A DNA stretch of 64,000 nt from Caldilineaceae bacterium (GTDB taxonomy: Bacteria > Chloroflexota > Anaerolineae > Caldilineales > Caldilineaceae), in assembly GCA_022823185.1 (NCBI GenBank), contig JAJDXQ010000016.1:1-64000 (forward strand), given 5' to 3'. Position 1 is the first letter of the stretch; every line of letters begins with the position of its first letter. Shown here piece by piece: positions 1 through 9,130 of the stretch. The notes beneath the pieces were generated by a model. It saw only the letters and a program-made list of their open reading frames with translations, was not told where the DNA came from and made no database searches. The position numbers and the translations under genes were made by a program.

Positions 1-729
1 TTTCTCCGGGTTTGCGCCGATGTAGCCGCGGCCCGAGGCGGCGTCGACCAGCACCATGTCGACGTCTCCGGCGATCAGCGCCTGCACCGACGCGCCGAAG
101 TTGTCCAGCAGCTGGATGCGGGGATTGGACTCATCGCCGTCGAGAATGTCGTAGACGGCCGTATAAAAGCCGGTGGTGCCCGCCTGCGCGCCGATCAGCA
201 GGGCGGCGTCGGCCGCGAAAGCTTCGGCTGAGTCGAACCGCTCCTCTTCAGCGCGCACCAGCATGAACTGCTGGCTGGTCATGTACGCGTCGGAGAAGTC
301 CACAACCTCGGCGCGTTCGGCTGTGATTGTAATGCCGTCCATGCCAACGTCGAACTGCCCGTCGGCCACGGCCTGGATCATCGCCTCCCAGGAGGTGACC
401 TGCCAGTCGACGACACAGTTGATGCGGCGGCAGATCTCGTTGACCGCGTCGTATTCCCAGCCGACGGCTTCGCCGCTGGCCGGATCGATGAAGTTGAGCG
501 GGATGTAGTCGTTGCCCGTCACCGCGACGATTTCGGCGCCGCCCATGTCGGGCAGCGTGCGGTAGACGACGTTTTTCATGCCGGTGGAATCACCGGCGCC
601 GGCATCGTGGGCCGGCGCGCCGGCTTCTGATTCAGGGGAGGGCGCGGCCGGAACACAGGCCGCGAGGGCCAGCGCAAGCAGCGCCAGTATGAGCAGTGGC
701 GGAAATCGTGTTGCCTTTGTTCTCTTCAT
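1..729 (-). CDS. Family 3 extracellular solute-binding lipoprotein (ABC transporter), 3' end outside window
   Basis: This is the periplasmic or membrane-tethered receptor of an ABC importer of the polar amino acid type (SBP_bac_3, PF00497), which would deliver its ligand to a permease outside the window. Translation from the ATG at 729 gives a hydrophobic signal ending in LALAAC, a lipobox with the cysteine near residue 25. A Ser/Ala/Glu-rich linker follows, then the SBP_3 core with the typical stretch FDVGMDGITITAERAEVVDF and the later QAGTTGFYTA segment. 243 codons are open to the window edge, so the C-terminal part is missing. GGAGG sits 4 nt upstream of the ATG. It is the last gene seen of a minus-strand group with the aldolase and thiol-dioxygenase-like genes. 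Ligand identity cannot be read from the sequence. Confidence 0.9.
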   Translation of the reverse strand, partial: MKRTKATRFPPLLILALLALALAACVPAAPSPESEAGAPAHDAGAGDSTGMKNVVYRTLPDMGGAEIVAVTGNDYIPLNFIDPASGEAVGWEYDAVNEICRRINCVVDWQVTSWEAMIQAVADGQFDVGMDGITITAERAEVVDFSDAYMTSQQFMLVRAEEERFDSAEAFAADAALLIGAQAGTTGFYTAVYDILDGDESNPRIQLLDNFGASVQALIAGDVDMVLVDAASGRGYIGANPEK

Positions 730-802
730 GGGTCCTCCGTTGGCGTTCTTTAACCTTTGGACTTACAGGCGGGTTGGGCGTTTCCGATTTCAGTTTACTT
801 TG

Positions 803-1684
803 TCAGACAGGCATCCGGCGGTTGGTGTGGGCGCGGCCGATGCGAGCCGTTTCCGGGTTGTGCCCGCCGATCACACGGACGCCGGCGTCGATCCGTTCGA
901 CAACATTGTCGGGGTTGGCGGGCTGCAAAAAGGCGACGCCGTTGGCCTCGCAGGCGGCCTTCACGCGATCGCTCGCTTCCTGCATTTCTGGCGGGAACGT
1001 GGCCGGGCGCCGACGGTAGCCAAGGGAGATACTCAGGTCGCCCGGTCCCATTTCCGCGAATCCAATGCCGGGAACGGCGAGGATCTCTTCGATGCGGGGC
1101 AGGGCGGCGGCTGACTCGATCTTGAGGCCAAGCAGTAGTTCGCCTTCGGGGTTGAGAGGCCAGGGGTCGGCCCTGTCAATGTAGGCGGCGTTGTCGATGC
1201 CCCAGATCTCGGCCGCGGTCGGCTCGGAGCCGACGCCGCGGCGTCCCTGCTGGAGTCCATCGCCTACGCCCAGACGATTGATGGGATAGCGGCAGCCTTC
1301 GACAAAGGCCGCGACGGCTTCAGGTGTCTCGGCCTGGCAGAGGAGGATGCCGTGGACGCCGCGCGCCAAGATCTGCCGGAACTGCCAGCCGTTGGCGCGC
1401 ACGATTTCGGGCGTTGTCCCCTCAACCGGCGCCTCGACGATCACTGTGGGCGTCCGATGCCCGCTGGGCGCGGGGCCGCCTTCCACCAGGCCCTGCATGT
1501 ACCGTTCCAGCCCACCCATGTCGAAAGAGCCATGCTCCATGCCAACGTTGATGTAGTCGGACCAGATGGAGGCATCTTTGCGGCCCTGTTCGCGGGTGAG
1601 CACGTGGCCTGTATGCCCGCCGCTGTAGTAGATTGGCTGGCCCTGGTCCAGTAGTTCAATCGCCCGGTTTACGCGGTTTCCCAT
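803..1684 (-). CDS. HpcH/HpaI family aldolase
   Basis: A 293-residue protein of the HpcH/HpaI aldolase/citrate lyase family (PF03328), class II pyruvate-type aldolases that cleave 2-keto-3-deoxy or 4-hydroxy-2-oxo acids with a divalent metal. The diagnostic parts are GLKIESAAALPRIEEIL (metal-binding Glu after the conserved Lys-Ile) and FAEMGPGDLSISLG (metal-binding Asp and phosphate or carboxylate pocket). The N-terminal third contains an unusual SGGHTGHV segment in place of the common family opening, so the exact substrate is uncertain. It lies between a cupin-type dioxygenase-like gene and a solute-binding lipoprotein on the same strand, which suggests a small uptake and catabolism unit. 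ATG start; an AGGAG-like site (tctcct on the plus strand) precedes it. Confidence 0.88.
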   Translation of the reverse strand: MGNRVNRAIELLDQGQPIYYSGGHTGHVLTREQGRKDASIWSDYINVGMEHGSFDMGGLERYMQGLVEGGPAPSGHRTPTVIVEAPVEGTTPEIVRANGWQFRQILARGVHGILLCQAETPEAVAAFVEGCRYPINRLGVGDGLQQGRRGVGSEPTAAEIWGIDNAAYIDRADPWPLNPEGELLLGLKIESAAALPRIEEILAVPGIGFAEMGPGDLSISLGYRRRPATFPPEMQEASDRVKAACEANGVAFLQPANPDNVVERIDAGVRVIGGHNPETARIGRAHTNRRMPV

Positions 1685-1857
1685 TGATACTCTCCTGTAA
1701 GAGGTTGCCCTTCAGCGTTGCGTTGGCGCGAGCCGCATGGCGTTCAAGCCGGTGGATGTCAGGCGTGCGCCCGCAGGCCGCGCCGGCAAGGCAGATTCGT
1801 GTTCTCGTCTGTGCATGGGCCGGCGGACCTGTATGCGGCCTGTGATGGGCTCTGTTG

Positions 1858-2520
1858 TCATGCGAGGTTGTGTTCGTGATCGTGCTCCCGGCAGTCGACA
1901 TTGAGCCAGCCGGAGCGAAAGGGCTGGGAGGAGTCGGTCTCCGGGTCAAAGCGGTGCCGCCAGATACAGCCGTTGTCGTTGCCCAGCAGATGGAGCGAGA
2001 CCGAGGTCTCCGGGCTGGTTGTGCGGACGCGATGGATGTCATTTTCGGGAAGCAGCTCATAGAGGTCTCCCGGTCGCAGCATTTGCCGCACGGAGAGGGT
2101 CAGCTCGGCATGGGACTCATCGCTGGCGTCGTCCATGCGGGTGAAGACGTCCTCCTCCTGTTCGCCGCTATACAGACCTACGAGACCCCAGGCCAGATGA
2201 TCATGAACGGGGGTCTGCGCCCCGGGGGGCACGACCAGAGCTGAGAACGCCAAGCCGCCGTCGCCGGCGCGGTAGAGCAGCCACATCCCGATGCCGCCCC
2301 CCATGCCGCTCTCCTCGGAGGGCTGCCTGAATTTCTGTGGCAGCCAGTCCGGGTCAGCCAGCAGTTCCTCAAAATCGGGGCGGATCGAGGCGACGATTTT
2401 TCGGGGGTCTGCTTCCCGGGCTCGAACGGCGTTCACTGTTCCGATGAAGCGCCGCATGTGGGCATTGTCGAGCAGCCATTCATCGCCGCTGCCCCCTGGC
2501 GGGGAGGTCAATTGGGTCAT
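1858..2520 (-). CDS. Cysteine-dioxygenase-like cupin (predicted metal-dependent thiol dioxygenase)
   Basis: A 220-residue double-stranded beta-helix protein resembling the cysteine/3-mercaptopropionate dioxygenase branch of cupins. Mononuclear Fe(II) enzymes of this branch oxidise a thiol to a sulfinate. Visible ligands are the HDH pair in PGAQTPVHDHLAWGLVGLYS and a later His in the LPENDIHRVR segment, the usual 3-His arrangement. The reading frame is open upstream to 2598, but the ATG at 2520 has GAGGAG about 6 nt upstream and starts the conserved part, so I chose it. The C-terminal tail is His/Glu rich. The next gene on the same strand is an HpcH/HpaI aldolase. The substrate (cysteine, mercaptopropionate or another compound) is inference. 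Confidence 0.8.
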   Translation of the reverse strand: MTQLTSPPGGSGDEWLLDNAHMRRFIGTVNAVRAREADPRKIVASIRPDFEELLADPDWLPQKFRQPSEESGMGGGIGMWLLYRAGDGGLAFSALVVPPGAQTPVHDHLAWGLVGLYSGEQEEDVFTRMDDASDESHAELTLSVRQMLRPGDLYELLPENDIHRVRTTSPETSVSLHLLGNDNGCIWRHRFDPETDSSQPFRSGWLNVDCREHDHEHNLA

Positions 2521-2619
2521 ACGGGTATCTCCTCTAACAGCGGTCCAAAAGGAACAGACAGTGTTGGCTGCCTGCAAGGAGACGCAAGGCAACAACACGA
2601 CTTGAAGTCGTCATTTGGT

Positions 2620-3030
2620 TCATAACCCATGCGCGCTATCGGGAGGCTGCGATGACGTTTGTACAGGAGACAGCAATTGTGAAGAAGGGTCTTTCCTGCT
2701 GTAAACGAAAACGCCAGCCAAAAGGGCAAGGACAAAGCCGAAGAGCTGCCCGCGTCTCAGTAAACTCTGATTATTGCGAATAATCTATCTGTTGGTGGAA
2801 ATAACGGCTTTTTCGACTTCGTGATCATGTGTCTGCTGTCTCTCGAAGATTTCAATAAATCGCCGGGGGAAATCAGGATCAATCTCTGCATATTCTCTCA
2901 TCAGCGCCGGAGGACGAATGGGTCCGGAAAACAGAGAAGCAGAGACTGACCTGTGCTGTTCCAGACCGTCTGCATCCTCAGCAGTCACGATTGCGTCGTC
3001 ATCTGGCGCAATGGCGGGGGGATTGTCCAT
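2620..3030 (-). pseudogene. DUF2335-type predicted membrane protein interrupted by an in-frame amber codon
   Basis: Translation from the ATG at 3030 (AGAGGA upstream) runs 81 codons and contains the DUF2335-like core SASLFSGPIRPP, REYAEIDPDFPRRFIEIFER and QQTHDHEVEKAV. It stops at a TAG (2785-2787). In the same frame the sequence continues for another 54 codons to a TGA at 2620-2622. That part contains LLRRGQLFGFVLALLAGVFV, the expected C-terminal membrane helix of the family. The full-length frame would therefore be about 136 codons with one stop at codon 82, which removes the membrane anchor. It could be a true nonsense mutation, a sequencing or assembly error, or (least likely) readthrough. 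The function of DUF2335 proteins is unknown. Family assignment is from remembered motif similarity. Confidence 0.65.
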
Positions 3031-3057
3031 TGAGAATCCTCTTTGCGAACCAGTTCG

Positions 3058-3288
3058 TTATCTCCTGGCGGACATGAAAGCTCTCGACCAGGTACTGGCA
3101 ACCCTATGGCCTGTCTCAGTTAGGGAGCCGACCTTGGTACGGCTGATCAAGGGAGGTGGGCCAGGCATCAAAATGGCAACCGACCCAACACCGCGCAAAA
3201 AAAAGCGCAACTTGCTTTTTCCAGCGCTTTCGAGTTCGCCGGCAAGATGTACGCGCTTCAATGCAGCCGCGGCGTCATACTTTTGCAT
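3058..3288 (-). CDS. Possible small protein of unknown function
   Basis: A 76-codon frame 27 bp upstream of the DUF2335-like gene on the same strand. In its favour are a purine-rich GAGAGAGGGA just before the ATG at 3288 and tight spacing to the next gene. I recognise no domain. The protein is basic and begins MQKYDAAAALKRVHLAGELE. A short A-tract with flanking gcgc lies inside the frame. It may be noncoding. Confidence 0.25.
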   Translation of the reverse strand: MQKYDAAAALKRVHLAGELESAGKSKLRFFLRGVGSVAILMPGPPPLISRTKVGSLTETGHRVASTWSRAFMSARR

Positions 3289-3457
3289 TCCCTCTCTCCG
3301 TCAGGATGAATCAGGCTCAGAACACAGTTGTTGCCCATGGTCTTGTACTGTTACAGCATAGCGGCACTATGGATTCAGGTCAGTAAGGAACCGATAAGTC
3401 AATTGGGGCAACTTTCCGGCCACAGCCTCAAATGCCGCTTACCCCTGATTTGGCTCG

Positions 3458-4381
3458 TCAATCAGATTCCTCTTGGGACGGCGGTTCGAGCGAAAATTGG
3501 GCGAAATGGAAGAATTCGGTCGGCTCGATGTCGGTGCGGTCGCCCAGGTAGCGGCTTCGTTGCTCTTCGGGCGTCATCATTTCAACTTCAGTGTAGCCAT
3601 GCCTTGTCATCAGGTCTCTCAACAGTTGGGGCGTAAAGTCGGTCAGCATCGGTTCGCCCCTTCGCTCCACAAAGCCTTCCATCTTTTCGCAGAGCGTACG
3701 CCATTCGTCATCGATCATGTGCTTGGCGATCTTGAAATCAAAGACGATCCGGCTCCCCGAGGCTGACATTTCGGCGATTCGTTCAAGCGTGTCGCGGATG
3801 GCCTCCTGGGTAAGATAGTAGGTTACGCCGAGCCAGGAGAAGAAAGCCGGCTGTTGGGAGTCGAAACCGGCATTCGCCAACTCTTCGTCGAGCCGGTCCA
3901 CTTCAAAATTGACCGGCACGAATGTCAGGTTATCGGGAACGCTTCCGTTCGCTTTCAGAACGCGTTGCTGTTTCACTTCCTGCGTGGCCGGGGTATCCAC
4001 CTCAAAGACGCGCACTTTGTCTGCCAGATCCTTGCGCCGCAGGGCGAAGGTATCATGCCCGGCGCCAAGGACCACATACTGGCGGGTTCCTTCTTCGATC
4101 GCCTTAACCAGCTCGTCTTCGGTATAGCGGGAGCGCAGGACAACCGCAGGGTAAACCGGTCTGTAGACACCCAGAATGACATCGCCGACCAGCCACCTCA
4201 GAAACCTGTACTTGGCCACCGCATGCCAGAAAGGCGTCAGCATCTGGAGGGCGTAGGTGTCTTCGAAAATGTGGGGAGGGTCGTGCCAGCGAAGGTGGAC
4301 GGCGCGGATGGTTGCAACCAGAACGGCAGTCTTGCTGGTGTCTTTCAGGCGCGGACGCGGCTGGCTTTGCGAATTCGTCAT
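3458..4381 (-). CDS. Class I SAM-dependent methyltransferase, LCMT/TIGR00027-like
   Basis: A 307-residue protein of the leucine carboxyl methyltransferase-like family (PF04072), commonly annotated as SAM-dependent methyltransferase. The N-terminal region has TAVLVATIRAVHLRWHDPPH and a VLRSRYTEDEL stretch (the conserved R-x-R-x5-(D/E) element of the family). The SAM-binding core follows: QYVVLGAGHDTFALR (glycine-rich loop), then RVFEVDTPATQEVKQQR (acidic residue binding the SAM ribose). The frame is open to a GTG at 4387, but GGAGA lies 9 nt before the ATG at 4381, which I prefer. It is a monocistronic-looking gene between the DUF2335-like locus and a divergent aldo/keto reductase. The substrate is unknown; bacterial members methylate small molecules in secondary metabolism or remain uncharacterised. 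Confidence 0.87.
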   Translation of the reverse strand: MTNSQSQPRPRLKDTSKTAVLVATIRAVHLRWHDPPHIFEDTYALQMLTPFWHAVAKYRFLRWLVGDVILGVYRPVYPAVVLRSRYTEDELVKAIEEGTRQYVVLGAGHDTFALRRKDLADKVRVFEVDTPATQEVKQQRVLKANGSVPDNLTFVPVNFEVDRLDEELANAGFDSQQPAFFSWLGVTYYLTQEAIRDTLERIAEMSASGSRIVFDFKIAKHMIDDEWRTLCEKMEGFVERRGEPMLTDFTPQLLRDLMTRHGYTEVEMMTPEEQRSRYLGDRTDIEPTEFFHFAQFSLEPPSQEESD

Positions 4382-4784
4382 GGTCACAGGTCTCCGTTGC
4401 TTAGCGGGCCCCGGGGCAGGGGAGTCGCACCGCTTCTGGTTTGGTCGTGCATGTTTCCCTCTGCGTGTGTGGAATGGTATCAGGAGACAGTTTCATAGTA
4501 ACATACAGACATAGCTGGTCTCAAACGGATGCCGAAAGAGGATCATGGATGGATATGCAGGCGTTCCGGAAAGGACTGGACTACGATTGGGGGCCAGCAA
4601 GATGTCATTCCCGATTATTTCATTCTCTGCCTGATTCCGGCAGAACCGAGGACAGGCCCATTCTATGCATGCAATCGTTGGGCCGCATCGTTTTGGTAGC
4701 GGCGCGTTCAGATCAGGCGGCGCAAGTCGACTTTTCGGCGGGCGACATTATTGTTAGGAAAGCCTTTTGTCCGGAGGGATACCA
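4382..4784. other. Intergenic gap between divergent genes, nothing recognised
   Basis: About 400 bp between the methyltransferase (minus) and the aldo/keto reductase (plus). Short open frames here lack a convincing ribosome site or recognisable protein. I could not pick out a well-matched promoter or a hairpin followed by a T-run. Confidence 0.6.
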
Positions 4785-5807
4785 ATGAACAAGATACCGC
4801 GGAGAGAGGTTGGCAGAACAGGGGTCTCTGTAACCGAGTTTGGGTTGGGAACGGCGCCGTTGGGCGATCTGTTTGATGCGCTGGATGAAGATACGGCGCA
4901 GGGCGTGTTGAAGGCCGCCTGGGATGTAGGGGTGCGCTTCTACGATACGGCTCCGTTCTATGGCAACGGCAAGAGCGAGCACCGCCTGGGACACTTCCTG
5001 CGCCAGAAACCGCGTGACGAGTTTGTCATCTCGACCAAAGTCGGGCGGGTCTTTCGCCCGGTCCATGATCTGGCGGCTTTTGATCCTGGCCCCTTTACGG
5101 GCGCGCTGCCTTTTGAGTTCATGGTCGATTACAGTTATGACGGAATTATGCGCTCATACGAGGACAGCCTGCAGCGGCTCAGCCTGCCCTCGGTGGACCT
5201 GCTGGTCATCCACGATCTCGATTTCTACTTTTACGAGACCGAGGCGCGGGTCAACGCCTATCTGAACCAGCTGTTTACGAGCGGCTGGCGCGCGCTCGAT
5301 GAACTGCGCCGGCATGGGTTGGTGAAGGGCGTGGGCGCGGGCATCAATGAACTGGGGATGATCCCGCGATTTCTCGATTTGGTGGACCTGGACTTTTTCC
5401 TGGTCGCCTACGGATACAACCTGTTGACCCAGGAGATGCTGGAAGAGGAGTTTTCGCTGTGTGAGGAGAGGGGAATCAGCGTCGTCATCGGCGCGGTGTT
5501 TGCGTCGGGGATTCTGGCGACCGGCGCCGTGCCGGGCGCACGCTACTTCTACGCGCCCGCGTCGGAAGAAATGCTGGACAGGACCGAGCGCATCGAACGG
5601 ATATGCAGCCGTCACGGGACGCCTCTGGCCTGCGCGGCGCTGCAGTTCCTTTTGGCGAACCCGGTCGTATCGGCCATCATACCGGGCGCGATCGAAGCAG
5701 CCCATGTTCAGGGGAACTTCGAGATGCTACAGCATCCGGTTCCGGCTGAGTTGTGGGGCGCGCTCAGGGCGGAGGGACTGCTGCGCGAGGATGCGCCGAC
5801 GCCCTGA
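4785..5807 (+). CDS. Aldo/keto reductase, D-threo-aldose 1-dehydrogenase-like
   Basis: A 340-residue (alpha/beta)8 NAD(P)H-dependent oxidoreductase (PF00248). The catalytic tetrad is visible as Asp54 and Tyr59 in FYDTAPFYGNG, Lys85 in ISTKVGR and His143 in LVIHDLDFYFY. GLGTAPLGDLF and SEHRLGHFL are typical of the L-fucose/D-threo-aldose dehydrogenase-like (pyridoxal 4-dehydrogenase-like) subgroup, so sugar or aldehyde oxidation is likely. The ATG at 4785 is chosen because GGAGGG lies 8 nt upstream; an upstream in-frame start at 4767 has no such site. The stop is only 4 bp from the convergent nuoN end, with no obvious terminator between them. Confidence 0.93.
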   Translation: MNKIPRREVGRTGVSVTEFGLGTAPLGDLFDALDEDTAQGVLKAAWDVGVRFYDTAPFYGNGKSEHRLGHFLRQKPRDEFVISTKVGRVFRPVHDLAAFDPGPFTGALPFEFMVDYSYDGIMRSYEDSLQRLSLPSVDLLVIHDLDFYFYETEARVNAYLNQLFTSGWRALDELRRHGLVKGVGAGINELGMIPRFLDLVDLDFFLVAYGYNLLTQEMLEEEFSLCEERGISVVIGAVFASGILATGAVPGARYFYAPASEEMLDRTERIERICSRHGTPLACAALQFLLANPVVSAIIPGAIEAAHVQGNFEMLQHPVPAELWGALRAEGLLREDAPTP

Positions 5808-5811
5808 GCGG

Positions 5812-7317
5812 TCAGGGAACGACTGAAAGCAGCTGGACCGAGGCGGTGCTGACCCAGTCGAGCACTGCGCTGGGATAGACGCCGATCCAGACCGTGGCGA
5901 CGGTGCAGATCAGGAGACTGGTCTGCAACGCCATGGGGACATCGAGCGCTTCGCCTTCGCCCTCGTGGGTGAAGAACATTTCCCGCACGACACGCAAATA
6001 GTAGAAGGCCGCGATGCCGGCATTGATCATGCCAATGGCGGCGAGCCAGAAGTACTGGCGCTGGATGGCGGCGCCGAAGACGTAGAATTTGCCGAAGAAG
6101 CCGCCTGTAAGCGGGATGCCGGTGAGGCTGAGCAGGAAGATGGTGAACATGACGGCCAGCCAGGGCGCGCGCTTGATCAGACCGCGGTAGGCGCTGATAT
6201 GCGTGCTGTCGACCGTTTCTTCCAGCGCCATCACGACCAGGAAAGCGCCGACGTTGGTGAACAGGTAGGCGAAGAGGTAGAGGAGGACGCCGTTGAGGCC
6301 GTCCATGGCGCTCGGCGAAGAGGAGGTGACAGCGACCAGCCCCATGAGGATGTAGCCGGCCTGGGCAACCGAGCTGTATGCGATCATGCGCTTGACGCTG
6401 CTCTGGCGCAACGCGGCCAGGTTGCCCATTGACATAGTGATAATGCTGAAGGCGGCCAGCACCGGCACCCAGTTGACTTCGAAGGAGGCCATGGCCACGA
6501 TGAAGAAGCGGGCCAGCACGGCGAAGGCGGCGGCCTTTGAGGCCGTGGAAAGATAGGTTGCCACGGGCGTAGGGGAGCCATCATAGGTGTCGGGCGCCCA
6601 CTGATAGAAGGGAGCCAGGCTTGCCTTGAAGCCCAGGCCAGCCAGGATCAGGAGCATGGCTGGCAGGCCGGCGAATGCCAGCCCGCTGATTTCGCGCGAG
6701 TCACCGATGATTTCGGTAAACGCGGCGGCGATTTCATGCAGGTAGAGTGAGCCGGTTGCGCCGTAGAGCAGGCTGATGCCGTATAGCATGACAGCCGAAG
6801 CGATGGAGCCGTAGAGAAAGTACTTGAGGCCGGCCTCATTGCTGCGCCGATTCTCGCGCAGAAAACCGGCGAGCATATAGCTGGTAATCGACAAGAACTC
6901 GATGGCGAGATAGACGAGGACAAGGTTATTGGCGCTGACGGCGATGCTCATCGCCAGGCTGACCATCAGGAAAAATGTCCAGAATTCGCCCTGGTTTCCG
7001 GAGCGGCGGTTCATGTAGCGGCCGCCGGCGATGGTGGTCAGGATCATGCCGGAGAAGATGGTCACCTTGATGAAGCTGCCGAAGTTGTCGATGGTCATCA
7101 TCGAGAAGGCCACTTTCGGCCCGGCCTCGGGGTCGGAGATGTTCAACTGCAGCACGGCGGCAACCAGGGCGGCTGTCAGGAAGAGGGCCGACAACGCCAT
7201 GTAACTCAACCCCGACTTCCTGCCCACGCCGGGGTCGTAGGCCACATCCAGGCAGAAGATAAAGAGGGCCCCGATCAGAAGTATGATTTCGGGTGCGATA
7301 TATCCTAGGTCGCCCAC
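5812..7317 (-). CDS. nuoN: NADH-quinone oxidoreductase subunit N (membrane-arm-only cluster)
   Basis: A 501-residue antiporter-like proton-channel subunit of the complex I membrane arm, made of 14 or so transmembrane helices. The helix-5 glutamate lies in LAIEFLSITSYMLAGF and the lysine in NEAGLKYFLYGS. The discontinuous helix region APFYQWAPDTYDGSPTPVAT and the later SSVKRMIAYSSVAQAGYIL are intact, so it looks functional. The start is a GTG at 7317 with GGAGA 7 nt upstream. It is the last gene of the minus-strand cluster A-H-J-K-orf-L-M-N and converges with the aldo/keto reductase. It is clearly different from the second NuoN at 28819-30285, so this is not a recent local duplication. Confidence 0.96.
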   Translation of the reverse strand: MGDLGYIAPEIILLIGALFIFCLDVAYDPGVGRKSGLSYMALSALFLTAALVAAVLQLNISDPEAGPKVAFSMMTIDNFGSFIKVTIFSGMILTTIAGGRYMNRRSGNQGEFWTFFLMVSLAMSIAVSANNLVLVYLAIEFLSITSYMLAGFLRENRRSNEAGLKYFLYGSIASAVMLYGISLLYGATGSLYLHEIAAAFTEIIGDSREISGLAFAGLPAMLLILAGLGFKASLAPFYQWAPDTYDGSPTPVATYLSTASKAAAFAVLARFFIVAMASFEVNWVPVLAAFSIITMSMGNLAALRQSSVKRMIAYSSVAQAGYILMGLVAVTSSSPSAMDGLNGVLLYLFAYLFTNVGAFLVVMALEETVDSTHISAYRGLIKRAPWLAVMFTIFLLSLTGIPLTGGFFGKFYVFGAAIQRQYFWLAAIGMINAGIAAFYYLRVVREMFFTHEGEGEALDVPMALQTSLLICTVATVWIGVYPSAVLDWVSTASVQLLSVVP

Positions 7318-7426
7318 AGATTGTTCTCCATTCAGAGGCGCCGGGTTTCGATCCGGCTAGCCGGTGGCGGGTCGAGTCGCGTCAAGCGGGGCGCATCTGA
7401 TTACTGCAGTAATCAGATGCGCGGGT

Positions 7427-9025
7427 TCAGATGAGATTCTGGACAAAGGCCAGGAGCTCCCGGGCTGACTTGTTGAAGTAGCTCACCAGTGGCGTCGGGT
7501 AGATGCCGATCAGGAACATCGCTGCGATCAGGGGCCACATGGTGACCTTTTCGAAGCCGACCATGTCGGTGGGGCCGTCGGCGTGTTCCCCCTGGACGGT
7601 TGTCCAGTGGGTGAGTTTGGCGGGGTCATATTCGCCCAGGAACACATTCTGGATGATGCGATAGAGAATGTAGACGGCGGTGATGACGATGCCGATGGTG
7701 CCGAAGGCGGCCCAGTAGGGCATGATGGCAAAGGCCCCGCGGAACGTGAAGAGCTCTGCCCAGAAGCCGGCGAGGCCGGGCAGCCCCAGGCTTGCGAAAG
7801 CAGCCGTCAGCATCAGGCCGTAGAAGTGCGGCGTTTTGGTCGCCAGGCCGCCAAAGCGAGACAGATCGCGCGTGTGCGCGCGTTCATAGATAATCCCGAC
7901 GAGGAAGAACAGCGCTCCGGTAATGATGCCGTGGTTGAACATCTGGAGGGCGGCGCCGTTTAGCGCCATGGCCGCGCTGTCCTGGATGGCCTGGGGCGTG
8001 AGGCCGAAGCGGTTGACCGCGCTGGCCAGGCCCTCCGGCGTCATGACCGCGGCCGCGGCGCCGATGCCGAGCATGACATAGCCCATGTGGCTGACCGAAC
8101 TGTATGCGATCAGCCTCTTGAGATCGGTCTGGGCGACGCAGACGAAGGCGCCGTAGACGATGGCGATCGCGCCGAGGCCGACCAGCCAGGTAGCCCAATA
8201 GACGGAGGCCTCGGGGAAGCTGGGCAACATGATGCGCAGCATGCCGTAGGCGCCCAGCTTCAGCAGAACGCCGGCCAGAATGACCGACCCGGCGGTGGGC
8301 GCTTCGGTATGGGCATCGGGCAGCCAGGTGTGGAAGGGGAAGCTGGGCACCTTGAACGCGAAACCCAGGAAGAATCCCCAGAAGGCGAGACTTGCCAGCG
8401 TCAGGTTGCCGGCGAAGGGCTTGGCTGCGGCCGCTTCGACGATGTCGAAGGTGCCGGTGGCGAAGTAGACCCCCAGGATTGCGAGCAGCATCGCCACCGA
8501 GCCGACCAAGGTGTAGATAAAGAACTTGGTGGCCGCGTAGCCGCGGTTTTCGCCGCCCCAGATGCCGATGAGGAAGTACATCGGGACGAGGCTGATTTCC
8601 CAGAAGACATAGAACAGGACATAGTCCAGGGCCAGAAAGACGCCTAGCATACTGAATTCCAGCAGGTGCATCAGGAAGAAGTATTCCTTGACGCGCTCGT
8701 TGATCACGCCCGCGCTGTAGTAGAGGCTCAGGGTGCTGAGCAGGGCAGTGAGGAAGAGCAAGGGAATGCTCAGCCCGTCGACGCCGATGTGGTATCCGGC
8801 GTTGAGTTGGGGAATCCACTCGGCGAACTGCTCAAACTGCATGCCGCCCGCGGCGGAGTCGTAGGCAAAGAGCAGGTAGATGCTGAGGCCAAGAGGAAGC
8901 AGGCTTGCCCAGATCGAGCCTTTCTTGATCTGGCTGTCGCTCTTGCCGAGCAGGATCACCAGCAGCGCCGAGACCAGCGGCCAGAAGAGCAGTATTGTCA
9001 GGACGATTGAATCAAGTGATTCCAT
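7427..9025 (-). CDS. nuoM: NADH-quinone oxidoreductase subunit M (membrane-arm-only cluster)
   Basis: A 532-residue antiporter-like subunit of the complex I membrane arm. The helix-5 Glu is in YVFWEISLVPMYFLIG, the conserved Lys in ATKFFIYTLVGS, and the broken helix in PFHTWLPDAHTEAPTAGSV with VLLKLGAYG after it. All are intact, consistent with proton translocation. ATG at 9025 with GGAGA 8 nt upstream. Of ordinary NuoM length. It is 109 bp upstream of nuoN and 105 bp downstream of nuoL; these gaps are wider than usual for a tight nuo operon. Confidence 0.96.
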   Translation of the reverse strand: MESLDSIVLTILLFWPLVSALLVILLGKSDSQIKKGSIWASLLPLGLSIYLLFAYDSAAGGMQFEQFAEWIPQLNAGYHIGVDGLSIPLLFLTALLSTLSLYYSAGVINERVKEYFFLMHLLEFSMLGVFLALDYVLFYVFWEISLVPMYFLIGIWGGENRGYAATKFFIYTLVGSVAMLLAILGVYFATGTFDIVEAAAAKPFAGNLTLASLAFWGFFLGFAFKVPSFPFHTWLPDAHTEAPTAGSVILAGVLLKLGAYGMLRIMLPSFPEASVYWATWLVGLGAIAIVYGAFVCVAQTDLKRLIAYSSVSHMGYVMLGIGAAAAVMTPEGLASAVNRFGLTPQAIQDSAAMALNGAALQMFNHGIITGALFFLVGIIYERAHTRDLSRFGGLATKTPHFYGLMLTAAFASLGLPGLAGFWAELFTFRGAFAIMPYWAAFGTIGIVITAVYILYRIIQNVFLGEYDPAKLTHWTTVQGEHADGPTDMVGFEKVTMWPLIAAMFLIGIYPTPLVSYFNKSARELLAFVQNLI

Positions 9026-9130
9026 GAAGCCGTCTCCAGGCAGGGTTTAGGGTAAGTCAAAAGGTAAATCAGAAAGTGAGCGCCGAATTCGCTTCCCCGG
9101 GACGACAGGGGCCCGCGGCCTTGCGACGCC

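Noticed and set aside
4543..4784. Short plus-strand frame before the aldo/keto reductase
   Set aside because: No domain, weak ribosome site and unconvincing composition; better read as intergenic sequence.
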